A stretch of DNA of 27,079 nucleotides from Clostridia bacterium (GCA_016296675.1 JAEDIV010000011.1:1-27079); one strand, 5' to 3'; counted from the first letter of the stretch, positions 1-9,046 are shown. Made by a program: numbers and translations. Notes: generated by a model from the sequence alone, not told the origin.

Positions 1-594
1 CACACAGTAATCGATGTGATAGCCCTTGGAGCAAACGTGGTTGCCGGTATCGGTCAAAAAGTAGCGGCCGTCGCGCTTGATAACCTGCGGTCCTTCGGTC
101 CACTGGTTTAAAAAGCTTGCGGGAATGGGCTGATTTCTGACGTCGATTTCTTCGGGCGAGGGCATTTTATGAACGCGGATGCCCTGATGGCTCGAACGAT
201 AGAACCAGCTTGTTCCGTCGTCGTCTACAAACTGGCTGCCGTCGATGCCGTTTCCAAGGTTTTCGGTGATGACTTCAAAGGGGCCGACAGGCGTATCGGC
301 TCTTAAAAGATAGTGGCCGCTTCCGCGGGGCGAAGTCACCATCCAGAATTTTCCGGCATTATAGATGACCTCGGGCGCATATGCGCCTTCGATGCGCGGA
401 TCGGTTGCGACAAAGCCATAGTATTCAAAATGAATCATGTCACAGCTGACCCAGCATTTTACGCCTGCGTTTCCATGACTTGAGCAATACAAATAGAATT
501 TTCCGTCAAAGCGCATCAGAAACGGATCGCCGATTTCGCGTCCTTCCCAAAGATCGGTAAGCGCGCGCGGATTTCTGACAAGGTTCACGCTCAT
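1..594 (-). CDS. Glycoside hydrolase family 43 enzyme, cytoplasmic, partial (3' end outside window)
   Basis: The first 198 codons of a five-bladed beta-propeller GH43 enzyme; the frame is still open at base 1. It starts MSVNLVRNPRAL at ATG 594-592 with a good GGAGG ribosome binding site. The three GH43 acidic residues are visible: the Asp base in GDPFLMRFDG (about residue 23), the Asp pKa modulator in GIDGSQF (about 118) and the Glu acid in WTEGP (about 165). There is no signal peptide, unlike the two longer GH43 genes upstream in the same operon, so it should act on imported oligosaccharides in the cytoplasm. GH43 enzymes are mostly arabinofuranosidases, xylosidases or arabinanases; the substrate cannot be fixed from this fragment. 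It is the last visible gene of the minus-strand locus, 78 bp after the GH2 gene. Confidence 0.9.
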   Translation of the reverse strand, partial: MSVNLVRNPRALTDLWEGREIGDPFLMRFDGKFYLYCSSHGNAGVKCWVSCDMIHFEYYGFVATDPRIEGAYAPEVIYNAGKFWMVTSPRGSGHYLLRADTPVGPFEVITENLGNGIDGSQFVDDDGTSWFYRSSHQGIRVHKMPSPEEIDVRNQPIPASFLNQWTEGPQVIKRDGRYFLTDTGNHVCSKGYHIDYCV

Positions 595-672
595 AAAGAT
601 TCCTCCATTTATCAAACGCGCAAACACGTCCATCTTCCATAGGGAACACAGCGTGCTCGCGCGCGATTTACT

Positions 673-2427
673 TTATCTCTGAAGATTGATTCTTCTGATT
701 TCGTCAAGGTTCGCCTTGGGGTTTCTGTCCATATCGAGAAGGCCGTTGACTTCCTGGAATACGTCTGTCAGCTGTGTATAGCAGTAGCCCACAAAGCCCG
801 GCATGTGCTTGAACGCCTGGGTGATGGCTTCAAAACGCTTAAGGAATGCTTCTTCATCCCTCGCTGCGCCGTTGTAGCCCCAGTTATCGCCCTCGGAGTC
901 CTTCGCCATGGCGATTCCGCCGTACTCGGTTAAAAGCTTGGGCTTACCCACATGGTCGTAGCCGCAGGCGGTCACAATGCGTCCGGAGCCGGGATTGCCG
1001 TTTAGGATGGTTTCATCGCTTCCGTATTCCTTGGAAAGCTGCTCGGGCCATGCGGTGTAATCGTGCACAGTCAGAAGATCCGTCGCCGCCTGCTCCCAGC
1101 CGTCGTTTCCGGAAACGATGCGGGTGTTATCGAGCGAATGTGCCATGTGGTACAGCGCGTCTGCCAGCTCCTGCGCCTCAACCTGCGTCTGGATGAAGGG
1201 AACGCCCCAGCTTTCGTTGATCGGCACCCATGCGATCAGGCACGGATGGTTGTAGTCGCGCTTGATGGCTTCGGAAAGATCGCGCATCATGTTGCGCTTC
1301 TGGGAATCGCGCAGCCAATAGGCGCTGGGCAGTTCACCCCAAACGATCAGGCCCAGCTTGTCCGCCCAGTAGAGATAAATCGGGTCTTCAAATTTCTGAT
1401 GCTTGCGCGCGCCGTTATAGCCCATGCGCTTGGTGAGCTCAACATCCTTTTTAAGGGCTTCGGCGCTGGGCGCAGTAAGCAGGCCGTCCGGCCAATAGCC
1501 CTGATCGAGGATCAGCCGCTGATAAAGCACGTGGTTATTTAAAAGCACTTTGCCGTTAACAATTTCGATCTTGCGCATGCCGAAATAGGTATCCACTTCG
1601 TCCTGCACATTTCCGTCCACGATCGTCTCGATCTTGAGGTCATAAAGCGCGGGGTTTTCGGGCGTCCACATATGGATACCCTCCAGACGCTCGTTATGGC
1701 GAAGATACATTTCGGTCTGAATGTAGCGGTCGGTTCTGACTCTGATGGTCTGTTCGGCGACGACATCGCCCTTGAAGGACGCGGTCAAGCGGACAGACGC
1801 ATTTTCAGGCAATTCATTCAGCGCGATTTCGCACTTGATGGACGCGGTTTCAAGGCACGGAGTGAGTCTGAAATCCGTGGGATAATACTCACCCACGCCC
1901 TCCAGCCACACGCTCTGCCAGATGCCGGTCACAGGCGTGTACCAGCATTCGAAGGGCTCGGGGCGGAAAGACTGCTTGCCGCGCGGCTGATCAAAATCCA
2001 GCCGGTCTTCGCAGCGGACGGTGAGCTTGCACTCCTCGCCGGGCGCAGCCAGATCCGAAATATCAAAGGTGAATGGCGTATAGCCGCCCTCGTGCGTTCC
2101 GAGGAACTGGCCGTTCAGCCACACTTCGGCGATGTAATCGACCGCGCCAAAGTGAAGAAGGCGTTTGCCTGTCATATCAGTTGGTACGGTAAAGGTTCTT
2201 TCGTACCATACAACGTCCACATGCTCCTGCTTGTTTACGCCGCTTAAAATTGTCTGATAAGCAAAGGGGACCTCGATTTTCATCTCTTTCGGAAACGCAT
2301 TATACCACTTTTCCTTTTTGCCCGTTTTCATTTTGTCAAAAGCAAAGTCCCACTGTCCGTTTAAGGTCATCCAGCTTTTGCGCACCCGGTCGGGTCTCGG
2401 GTGTTCCATGCGAAGCGCCTGAGTCAT
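673..2427 (-). CDS. Glycoside hydrolase family 2 enzyme (beta-galactosidase/beta-glucuronidase-like)
   Basis: A 584-residue GH2 protein with the usual order: N-terminal sugar-binding jelly roll (about 1-180), immunoglobulin-like middle domain (about 185-295) and TIM barrel (about 300-584). The acid/base is E405 in the motif INESWGVP and the likely nucleophile is E501 in LLTEYGG. The C-terminal motif YTQLTDVFQEVNGL is typical of the UidA/short LacZ branch, and the length is close to UidA (about 600), far below LacZ (about 1,020). No signal peptide, so it is cytoplasmic. GH2 retaining enzymes remove terminal beta-linked sugars; here the likely role is trimming imported side-chain oligosaccharides. 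The start has AGGGAG about 11 bases upstream. It lies 44 bp after the regulator gene, in the same direction. The exact sugar specificity is not readable from the sequence. Confidence 0.92.
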   Translation of the reverse strand: MTQALRMEHPRPDRVRKSWMTLNGQWDFAFDKMKTGKKEKWYNAFPKEMKIEVPFAYQTILSGVNKQEHVDVVWYERTFTVPTDMTGKRLLHFGAVDYIAEVWLNGQFLGTHEGGYTPFTFDISDLAAPGEECKLTVRCEDRLDFDQPRGKQSFRPEPFECWYTPVTGIWQSVWLEGVGEYYPTDFRLTPCLETASIKCEIALNELPENASVRLTASFKGDVVAEQTIRVRTDRYIQTEMYLRHNERLEGIHMWTPENPALYDLKIETIVDGNVQDEVDTYFGMRKIEIVNGKVLLNNHVLYQRLILDQGYWPDGLLTAPSAEALKKDVELTKRMGYNGARKHQKFEDPIYLYWADKLGLIVWGELPSAYWLRDSQKRNMMRDLSEAIKRDYNHPCLIAWVPINESWGVPFIQTQVEAQELADALYHMAHSLDNTRIVSGNDGWEQAATDLLTVHDYTAWPEQLSKEYGSDETILNGNPGSGRIVTACGYDHVGKPKLLTEYGGIAMAKDSEGDNWGYNGAARDEEAFLKRFEAITQAFKHMPGFVGYCYTQLTDVFQEVNGLLDMDRNPKANLDEIRRINLQR

Positions 2428-2471
2428 TTTAATTGATCTCCCTTCGTTTGGCCCAAATAATAGTAGCCCAA

Positions 2472-3398
2472 TTATTTTTCAATATAGTCAAGCCTCATCA
2501 TGATGGCCTGGTTATAATCTCCGAACTTTTCGCCGAAAAGGTTGATGCCGCCCTGATGCACCGCGTCTTTTTTTACCGCGATGGACAAGCGAATAAAGGG
2601 GCTTTCCATGATACCAAGATCCGAAAGCGTAACATCCGAGATTCTGACATCGTCCAGATATGCGCCCGTTTCATCCACGCGCCAGCGTTTTAATATGCCA
2701 TACTGCGTGGAGGACTGATCCCACCAAAGCGGGCTGAATTTTCCCTGTCTTCCCCCGAAATCGCCGGGACAGAGCCAGGTTCCGATTTCAACGCCGTTTA
2801 AAAAGACGCTGATGTCGCTGGGCCAGTCCATGCGGTAGTTGGGCGCTTCCGAACAGGCCTCAAAGCTGATTTCGATGCATTTTAAATGGTTGTCCTTTAA
2901 AATGCGATTGGAAAAACGATATTCTACATAGCCCTGCTGAAACCACAAAAGCTGCGCGTCATACCGCATCTGATCATAAAAGGAGGATACATCATCCTGC
3001 TCGCCGATGCTTCTTACATCGCTTAAAAGGCCGCACACAGGCGTTACGGAAATATCCGTATAGTGGCCGATGGGCATCATCTGGTAATGACTTTGAATTT
3101 CATGGCCATTGGGCATGACAAGGCGGATGGCGATATTGTCTTTTTTGCGGCTACACAGTTTCATAACGCCTCTGACGCCCGTCTGTCTTTCCGTTCGGAT
3201 CAGGTCCGCCTCTTCCAGAATCACAATGGAATTGCTGACGGTTGAAATCGGCACCTCTAATTTCTGGGCAAGCTCGATGATGTTCATGCTGCGCTCATTC
3301 AAAAGCTCTAAAATTTTCAGTCTCAAGTCGCTTGAAAGCGCGCGGGCAACGATTTGCAGCTTATTCGGATCGGTCAGATCCAATTCCATATGCTTCAT
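2472..3398 (-). CDS. ArsR-type HTH regulator fused to a large C-terminal beta domain
   Basis: A 308-residue protein. Residues about 12-90 form a winged helix of the ArsR type (SSDLRLKILELLNE, then the recognition-helix region VPISTVSNSIVILEEADLI). Residues about 95-308 are unlike the short ArsR dimerisation tail: they hold beta-rich blocks such as ISVFLNGVEIGTW, GDFGGRQGKFSPLWW and GGINLFGEKFGDYNQ, which look like a jelly-roll or carbohydrate-binding fold. The inference is a one-component sugar sensor. No metal-binding Cys cluster of the ArsR/SmtB kind is seen in the HTH part. It is co-transcribed with the hydrolases it may control; AAGGGA precedes the ATG, which lies 11 bp after the stop of the upstream GH43 gene. 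Another in-frame ATG lies three codons downstream (M4). DNA target unknown; the palindromes at 21815-21844 and 10462-10479 are candidates only. Confidence 0.8.
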   Translation of the reverse strand: MKHMELDLTDPNKLQIVARALSSDLRLKILELLNERSMNIIELAQKLEVPISTVSNSIVILEEADLIRTERQTGVRGVMKLCSRKKDNIAIRLVMPNGHEIQSHYQMMPIGHYTDISVTPVCGLLSDVRSIGEQDDVSSFYDQMRYDAQLLWFQQGYVEYRFSNRILKDNHLKCIEISFEACSEAPNYRMDWPSDISVFLNGVEIGTWLCPGDFGGRQGKFSPLWWDQSSTQYGILKRWRVDETGAYLDDVRISDVTLSDLGIMESPFIRLSIAVKKDAVHQGGINLFGEKFGDYNQAIMMRLDYIEK

Positions 3399-3409
3399 AT
3401 TTGTCCCTT

Positions 3410-5707
3410 TCAGTCATTAAGCGGTGAAACCTTCATGTCCAAAATGGTAAGTTCCGTGCCGTTTGAGAAAAAGCCGTACATTCCATGGGTAAACGGCATG
3501 CTGTCCTCAAGCGCCAGCAGCGGCTCCTCTTCGCCCGGCAGATATACACGCACCTTGTTTCCTTCAGCCTCGATGTGTAAAGACGCCGTCTCCGCCGTTT
3601 TCCACTCAGGAATCTGCTCAAAACTGACGGAGCCGGTAAGGCCGTAGCGGCTTCTTCTTAAGCTTACGCCCAGGCGCGAGATCGCAACACTGTAGCCGAA
3701 ATAGCTGTCCTCCACCTGAAGATCATAAATCGAAACATCGGTAGCCCTTAAAAGGATGCCGCTTCCGCCGTCGCCCTTGTCGGGAAGCCTAAAGGTAACA
3801 TCCATCTGATAATCGGTATTGCCTTCGTCTCCGAATACGGCAAAACCGTTTCTGCTCGGGCTGATTCGAAAAACCCCTTCAGAGGGCTTCATCATGAACG
3901 GGCCATAGGCAACAAAGGCGGAGCGAAGGGCATTGTCGGTAAAGTCGATTTCAAAAGGCTCGGCCGGAACAGCGATAAACGCGCCTACACGGTTGACAGC
4001 TGCGCCGTCCGAGATCAGCGTGAGCGTGTGATCGCCCTTTGTAAGCTTGATGCTTTCCGTTGTGAAGGTAAATGTCTTGCCGCGTCCCATGAATTTCGGA
4101 ACAACAGCGGAAAGAAGAGTTTCGCCGTCAACAGCTATCGAAATCGTCCTGCCCTCGTCTTCCTTTCGGACAGTGAAATCAAAGGCATACGTGCCGTCTT
4201 CCGCTACGCGGACGGCGTAATCGGCCTTTCCGAGAACAAGCGCCTTTTCTTCCTGTCCGCCGAATTTTTCATAGGTACGTTCATCTGCGTTCAGCGCATG
4301 AATTGCGGAAAACGCGCCCGGGAAGCGCTTTAGCGCGCTGTTGTCGCTTGAGCCCAGCGCCTCGCCTGTCGCCGCCATGAAGGAGTATTCCACGCCCTCA
4401 TTTTTGTACGCGCCGAAGGTTTCGCAGGTGATTCCCGCGTTTTCAAGGGTGATTACGCGCATTTCATCGATATAGAAATAGGTGATGTCCTGGGTATTTT
4501 CAATTCTCAGCGTATGAAGGGCGCTTGCGTGGCCGATTTCGGGAAGATTTGCTTCCTCAATCAGATCTTCCCCTTCAAACACCTTCATGGTTGTCTGACT
4601 GACTTCGATTTTTACATCTTTTCCATCCTTTTCGCCCATCAGCCAAAGGGCAGTATTGCCGTTAAGGGCAAAGTTGGCTTCCTGCGTAAAGGTCACTGTC
4701 TTTTCTATTTTTGCAAAATAGCCTTCACCGGTTTCTGTAAAATCGTTAAGATGCGCCCTTGCGTCTCCGTATGCGTCCGGCATTTCAGGAACAGGCATTT
4801 CGGTATTGGACGGGCCCGTGGTGTACAGAAGGCCGCCGTTTGTGAAGAGGCGGTCGAGATTATAAAGACGGGCAGGCCCTGCAAGGCTTACGAGGGAATG
4901 ATACGCGATGTACATACTGTCAAGGTCCGGGCCGACGACACTTGAGGAGTGGCCGAGGCCATTAAATTCATCGCCGAAAACACTGTTGATTAGAAGCGTG
5001 GAATCCTCTCTCTGGGCAAAGGCGCCTCTCGGACCGCCCTTTCGGGAAGCGAAGGCCACCTGATAGCCGGTGGAGCAGACGTGGTTTCCGGTAAAGGTCA
5101 GATAATACCAGTCGCCGCGCCTGAAAAGGCTGGGGCCTTCCGTCCAGTGGCGAAGGGTTGCGCCGGTGGAGGAGGCGAGGTTTTCGGGCAGCATGGTGTT
5201 TTCATCCAGAAATTTGGATTTGATGATCCAGTTATCGGGATAGAGAATCATGATCCTGCCGTCGTCGAGCTTGAAAAACGAGCCGTCAATGGAGTGGCCG
5301 AAATTCTTGGTAACGGGCTCAAACGGGCCCAGCGGGCTGTCGCTTTTTAAAATGTAGTGGCCGCCGCCGTTCGGAGAAGTGATCATATAAAAATGTCCGC
5401 GCCAATAGGTAACTTCAGGCGCATAGGCGAAGTACACGTCTCTCCCCTTCGTGCAATAGCCCTCGTATTTCCAATTGACAAGGTCTTTTGAAGTGTACAC
5501 CTTCACCCGATCTTCGCACGAGGAAGGATACAGATAATACGTGCCGTTAAAGCGCATGACAAACGGATCGCCCACGCCGTAATCGTCCGACGCGCCGGAA
5601 ATGGGCGCGTACTGCCCTTCAACGGTCTGGGGATTGACATAATCCTCGGAAAACGCGGGGATCATCATGAAAACGGCAAGCATAACCGCCATCACGCGCT
5701 TAAGCAT
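3410..5707 (-). CDS. Secreted multidomain GH43 enzyme (copy A)
   Basis: A 765-residue protein with a Sec signal peptide (residues 1-20, likely cleavage after AFS). The GH43 propeller covers about 25-320, with D47 in VGDPFVMRFNG, D141 in SIDGSFF and E190 in WTEGP as the predicted base, pKa modulator and acid. Two or more beta-sandwich regions follow: one about 450-590 resembling a CBM6/35-type fold (RKEDEGRTISIAVDG, then KGDHTLTLISDG), and one about 590-765 resembling a concanavalin-like or DUF1080-like fold. The protein is therefore likely to bind and cut a polysaccharide outside the cell. It starts 3 bp after the stop of copy B, and its AGGAGG ribosome binding site lies in the last codons of copy B, so translation is probably coupled. 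The two copies share their architecture throughout and look like a tandem duplication that has diverged. Likely arabinofuranosidase, xylosidase or arabinanase. Confidence 0.88.
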   Translation of the reverse strand: MLKRVMAVMLAVFMMIPAFSEDYVNPQTVEGQYAPISGASDDYGVGDPFVMRFNGTYYLYPSSCEDRVKVYTSKDLVNWKYEGYCTKGRDVYFAYAPEVTYWRGHFYMITSPNGGGHYILKSDSPLGPFEPVTKNFGHSIDGSFFKLDDGRIMILYPDNWIIKSKFLDENTMLPENLASSTGATLRHWTEGPSLFRRGDWYYLTFTGNHVCSTGYQVAFASRKGGPRGAFAQREDSTLLINSVFGDEFNGLGHSSSVVGPDLDSMYIAYHSLVSLAGPARLYNLDRLFTNGGLLYTTGPSNTEMPVPEMPDAYGDARAHLNDFTETGEGYFAKIEKTVTFTQEANFALNGNTALWLMGEKDGKDVKIEVSQTTMKVFEGEDLIEEANLPEIGHASALHTLRIENTQDITYFYIDEMRVITLENAGITCETFGAYKNEGVEYSFMAATGEALGSSDNSALKRFPGAFSAIHALNADERTYEKFGGQEEKALVLGKADYAVRVAEDGTYAFDFTVRKEDEGRTISIAVDGETLLSAVVPKFMGRGKTFTFTTESIKLTKGDHTLTLISDGAAVNRVGAFIAVPAEPFEIDFTDNALRSAFVAYGPFMMKPSEGVFRISPSRNGFAVFGDEGNTDYQMDVTFRLPDKGDGGSGILLRATDVSIYDLQVEDSYFGYSVAISRLGVSLRRSRYGLTGSVSFEQIPEWKTAETASLHIEAEGNKVRVYLPGEEEPLLALEDSMPFTHGMYGFFSNGTELTILDMKVSPLND

Positions 5708-5710
5708 CGT

Positions 5711-7996
5711 TTATTCCTCCTTAAGGGGCTTTACGGAAAGAGCAGTCACAGAAAGCTCTTTTCCGGTTGAGAACAGGCCGCACAGGCCGTGGGTATAGGG
5801 ATTTTCGTCGTGAAGTACGCAAATGGACGCGTCCTCTCCGGGCAGAAACACGGAAATCTTGCCGCTTTGAACACGGATGATGAGAGACGCCTCGGAAGCG
5901 TTTTTCCATTCAGGAATTTTCACCGTCATATGCTTGGACGGCGCGCCGTAATTGAGCTTCTTTATGGTAATGCCGTTATTCGAAAGCGCAAGCCCGTAGC
6001 CAAACGCGCTTTCCGGCACCTGATCGGGATAATAGGAAACATCAGTTGCATTTACAACAATGCCGCTAAAGCCCGCGCCGTTTTGGGGAATTTCAAAGGA
6101 CACAGCCATTTCATAATCGGTCATGCCTTCGTTTCCAATGAGCACAAAACCGGTTTTTCCGGTGGAGATGGACAGTTTTCCGTTTTTGCAGGTAAAGCCG
6201 CCGAGCGTGATGATGCCCTTTCGGTCGTTTTTCGAAATGTCCCAGGCTCTTTCTTCGATCTCGGCATGGCGGAAAAATTCAAAATCCTTGACAAAGAGAT
6301 CTTCACCCGAAACCACAAGGTCGTGCGTGCCCTTGGGGAGGAACACAGATTTTAAAACCGCTTTGGCGTAATCGCCTTTGCCCTCACCCGCTTGCGGCAG
6401 TGTGAACGCTATTTCCTCGCCGCCGTCTACGGAAAAAGTGATTTTCTTGCCGGCGTCTTCCTTGCGGTAAGTCACGTTCACGGCGTATTTACTGTCCTCC
6501 TGAACGGAAAGGACATAGGCGGCTTCATCCAAACGCGCAGCTTTTTCTTCATAGTCGCCGCTGCATTCAAACGCAAGCTTATTTCCATTCACCGCATGAA
6601 TGGCTGAAAACGCGCCGGGAATCGCCTTGGGGAAAGTGAAATCGCCATCGCCGAGCGCTTTGTCGGTGTGCGCGATATAGGAATAGGATACGTTTTCGCG
6701 TCTGGCTGCGCCGATGACATCGGATACAATTGCAGGGTTTTTAGCAGTCAACAACCGCATGGTATCGATATAGGCGTAAAGTACATCCTCTGTACATTCG
6801 ATGCGGAGGGTGTGGATTTTTCCATTCTCTCCGAGCTCAGGCACTTTGCAGGACTTGACGGTTTCGCCGCCGACAACATAACGGATTTCCTTTCCGTCGC
6901 ATTCGATAATCGCTTCTTCTCCGTTTGCCGTTCCGAGCCGCCACGCCATGCATCCGCCGTTTAAGATGAAATTGCATTCCTGCGTAAAACGGCAGGAAGA
7001 ATTGGCATGGGCAAAATATCCTGTTTCGTCCGATTTGAAGTGACCGATTTCCCCGTCTGCATAACCGTAAAAATCGGGCATGGCGGGAACGGGCATGTCC
7101 TGCATGGTGGGACCGGTGGAATAGAGCTTGCCTCCGTTGGTCAGGAGTCTGTCGATATTATACCATCTGACAAGCCCGCCGCCCGGCTGCTCAAGCGCAT
7201 GGGCGTGGTAGGCAGTATAGAGGCTGTCAAGGTCCGGGCCATAGAAATTGGAGGAATGTCCAAGGCCGGTAAAGGGATTTCCGAACTCGCTTTTGATAAG
7301 CAGCGTGTGATCATCTGCCTGCATGTATTTTCCGCGCATGTCGCCCTTTCGGCTGGCCCAGGCAACGCGATAGCCGGTTGAGAGATAGTGGTTTCCGGTA
7401 AAGGTCAGATAACTCCAGTCGCCGCGTCTGAAGACGCCGGGGCCCTCCGTCCAGCGGTAGAGCGTGACGCCCGTCGACTTGTTGATTCCCTTGGGCGTCA
7501 TGGTGTTTTCGTCGATTTCCGTTATGGCGATGGAATTGTTTCCGGAAAGATTCAGCATATAAAGCGTGCCGTCGTCTCCCGCAAAGAGGCTTCCGTCGAT
7601 GGAGAAGCCGAAATTGGGCGTGATGCGATCAAACGGACCTTCGGGAGAAGCGCTTTTCATGATATAGTGGCCGTTGCCCGAGGGCGAAGTGATCATATAA
7701 AAATCGCCGCGCCAATAAAAGACCTCCGGCGCAAAGGCAATTCTGCCCTCGCCGTTTCGGGTGCAGTGGCCTAAAAATTTCCAATTTACAAGTTCCGCCG
7801 ATTCATATGCGCGGATTTCCTCCGCGCCGGTGGTGTAGAGGTAGTATTTTCCGTTAAAGCGCATGACAAACGGATCCGCTGCGTCCATCACCCGTTCGTG
7901 GTTATCGTATACGCGCACGGGGTTCTGGTAGGTTTCGGCATCCGCGCCCGAAACAATGCATGCGGACATCACAATTGCCGCCATGAGCTTTTTCAT
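5711..7996 (-). CDS. Secreted multidomain GH43 enzyme (copy B)
   Basis: A 761-residue paralogue of the next gene, with the same layout: signal peptide, GH43 propeller (about 20-315), then beta-sandwich domains. I place the start at the ATG at 7996, giving MKKLMAAIVMSAC; an in-frame ATG seven codons upstream (8017) has no ribosome binding site, whereas AAGAGG lies about 10 bases before 7996. Predicted catalytic residues in this numbering are D41 (AADPFVMRFNG), D134 (SIDGSLF) and E184 (WTEGP). The signal peptide could be cut after ADA by signal peptidase I; a Cys at residue 13 (MSAC) is a weak lipobox alternative. The C-terminal part (about 590-761) matches that of copy A in motifs such as FGYGLALSNNGI and EWKNASEASLIIRV. 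It begins about 23 bp after the permease stop. The exact pentose substrate is unknown. Confidence 0.87.
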   Translation of the reverse strand: MKKLMAAIVMSACIVSGADAETYQNPVRVYDNHERVMDAADPFVMRFNGKYYLYTTGAEEIRAYESAELVNWKFLGHCTRNGEGRIAFAPEVFYWRGDFYMITSPSGNGHYIMKSASPEGPFDRITPNFGFSIDGSLFAGDDGTLYMLNLSGNNSIAITEIDENTMTPKGINKSTGVTLYRWTEGPGVFRRGDWSYLTFTGNHYLSTGYRVAWASRKGDMRGKYMQADDHTLLIKSEFGNPFTGLGHSSNFYGPDLDSLYTAYHAHALEQPGGGLVRWYNIDRLLTNGGKLYSTGPTMQDMPVPAMPDFYGYADGEIGHFKSDETGYFAHANSSCRFTQECNFILNGGCMAWRLGTANGEEAIIECDGKEIRYVVGGETVKSCKVPELGENGKIHTLRIECTEDVLYAYIDTMRLLTAKNPAIVSDVIGAARRENVSYSYIAHTDKALGDGDFTFPKAIPGAFSAIHAVNGNKLAFECSGDYEEKAARLDEAAYVLSVQEDSKYAVNVTYRKEDAGKKITFSVDGGEEIAFTLPQAGEGKGDYAKAVLKSVFLPKGTHDLVVSGEDLFVKDFEFFRHAEIEERAWDISKNDRKGIITLGGFTCKNGKLSISTGKTGFVLIGNEGMTDYEMAVSFEIPQNGAGFSGIVVNATDVSYYPDQVPESAFGYGLALSNNGITIKKLNYGAPSKHMTVKIPEWKNASEASLIIRVQSGKISVFLPGEDASICVLHDENPYTHGLCGLFSTGKELSVTALSVKPLKEE

Positions 7997-8019
7997 GAAA
8001 CGTACGCCTCTTTTCATAT

Positions 8020-8883
8020 TTACTTAATGCCGGAATGCGCCATGGTGTTCATGACCTTGCTCTGGCACAGAATAAACAAAATCAGATTCGGAAGGAACAT
8101 AATGAGTGAGGCTGCCGCCGCAATACCCTGTCCGGCAACGGCGTTTGTGTTGCTGGCGAGGGTGTTCATATAGAAGGTGAGCGTGCGCATGCTCTCTTTA
8201 TTGGTGTACATGGCAGAGGTTTCGGTGTTGTTCCAGACGGACTGGAACGCAAGTATCGCAACCGTTGCGATAGCGGGCTTGATCATGGGAAGAATGATCT
8301 TTCTGTAGACGGTAAAATAGTTTGCGCCGTCCACAACCGCCGCTTCTATCAGGCTGTTGGGCACCTGATCGGTAAACTGCTTTACCAAAAACATTCCGAC
8401 CGGAAGCGCGATCAAGGGAAGAATATGGGCAAAATAGGTATTGATGATGCCCATTTTTTCAACGAGCAGGTATCTTGGAATAATGACGGCAACCGGCACG
8501 AACATCATGGCAAGATTGTTGATTTCCATCAGGATCCCCTTCGCGCGGAAGCGAAGCTTTGAAAGCGCAAAAGCGGCCATGGAAGAAATAATCATGCTCA
8601 GGAAAACGACGGATCCGGTAACAATCACGCTGTTAAAGATATAACGGCTGATCGAAATACCGCCGGCGGACGCCTGACGGGCGAGCTTGACAAAGTTGTC
8701 AAACACGGGATTCTCTACAAAGAATCTGGGAGGGAACGCAAAAAGCTCATCAATGGGCTTGAATGCATGATTGATGATAAACACAATCGGCAAAGCCATA
8801 AACAGCGCAAGCGGAACCAGCACCAAATACATGGGAATCTGGTTGAAATGGAATTTGTCAGGATTGAATCGGGTCTTGCGCAT
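8020..8883 (-). CDS. Carbohydrate ABC transporter permease, MalG type (CUT1)
   Basis: A 287-residue inner-membrane permease of the binding-protein-dependent CUT1 family, with about six hydrophobic helices. The cytoplasmic EAA loop that docks the ATPase is visible at about 180-205 (EAAVVDGANYFTVYRKIILP). I choose the ATG at 8883: GGTGGAG sits at good spacing before it, while the GTG at 8895 overlaps that same ribosome binding site. It lies downstream of the 447-residue binding protein, after a 185-198 bp gap carrying two hairpins, and just upstream of the GH43 pair. It has no MalF partner beside it; the only unpaired MalF-type gene in the window is at 17834-18745, so the two may work together. 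No ATPase is encoded here; CUT1 systems of Bacillota commonly share an MsmX-type ATPase encoded elsewhere. Confidence 0.93.
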   Translation of the reverse strand: MRKTRFNPDKFHFNQIPMYLVLVPLALFMALPIVFIINHAFKPIDELFAFPPRFFVENPVFDNFVKLARQASAGGISISRYIFNSVIVTGSVVFLSMIISSMAAFALSKLRFRAKGILMEINNLAMMFVPVAVIIPRYLLVEKMGIINTYFAHILPLIALPVGMFLVKQFTDQVPNSLIEAAVVDGANYFTVYRKIILPMIKPAIATVAILAFQSVWNNTETSAMYTNKESMRTLTFYMNTLASNTNAVAGQGIAAAASLIMFLPNLILFILCQSKVMNTMAHSGIK

Positions 8884-8945
8884 AAATGTCTCCACCTTTC
8901 AAAATGAGGATTGCTTAAATCAATTGTAAGAATATCCGTATTCTG

Positions 8946-9004
8946 CCAAAAGGCTCTCTTGCGTAAAGGAATACTTTTTCCCTTTAAACAAGAGGGACTT
9001 TTGG
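8946..9004 (-). other. Imperfect inverted repeat in the binding protein-permease gap
   Basis: Arms at 8946-8961 and 8989-9004 pair at 14 of 16 positions (CCAAAAGGCTCTCTTG against CAAGAGGGACTTTTGG), with an inner 6-bp stem TAAAGG/CCTTTA (8964-8969, 8981-8986). In the minus-strand mRNA it would form a hairpin just after the GC-rich one. No T tract follows, so it is more likely an mRNA stability or processing element than a terminator. Confidence 0.5.
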
Positions 9005-9010
9005 AAAATA

Positions 9011-9046
9011 CGGAGAGGGCGGGCGGTGCGTATCCCGCCCTCTCCG
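9011..9046 (-). terminator. GC-rich hairpin after the binding-protein gene (attenuating terminator or mRNA stabiliser)
   Basis: A perfect 13-bp stem, arms 9011-9023 (CGGAGAGGGCGGG) and 9034-9046, with a 10-base loop, 35 bp downstream of the binding-protein stop. On the minus strand it is followed only by GTATTTTCC, a poor T tract, so read-through into the permease gene is expected. Stem-loops at this place, as in the classical malE-malF gap, keep binding-protein mRNA more abundant than permease mRNA. Confidence 0.6.

Noticed and set aside
8890..8950. Possible minus-strand promoter TTGGCA...TACAAT before the MalG-type permease
   Set aside because: Spacer is only 15 bases and the -35 is weak; transcription from upstream through the hairpins is the simpler explanation.
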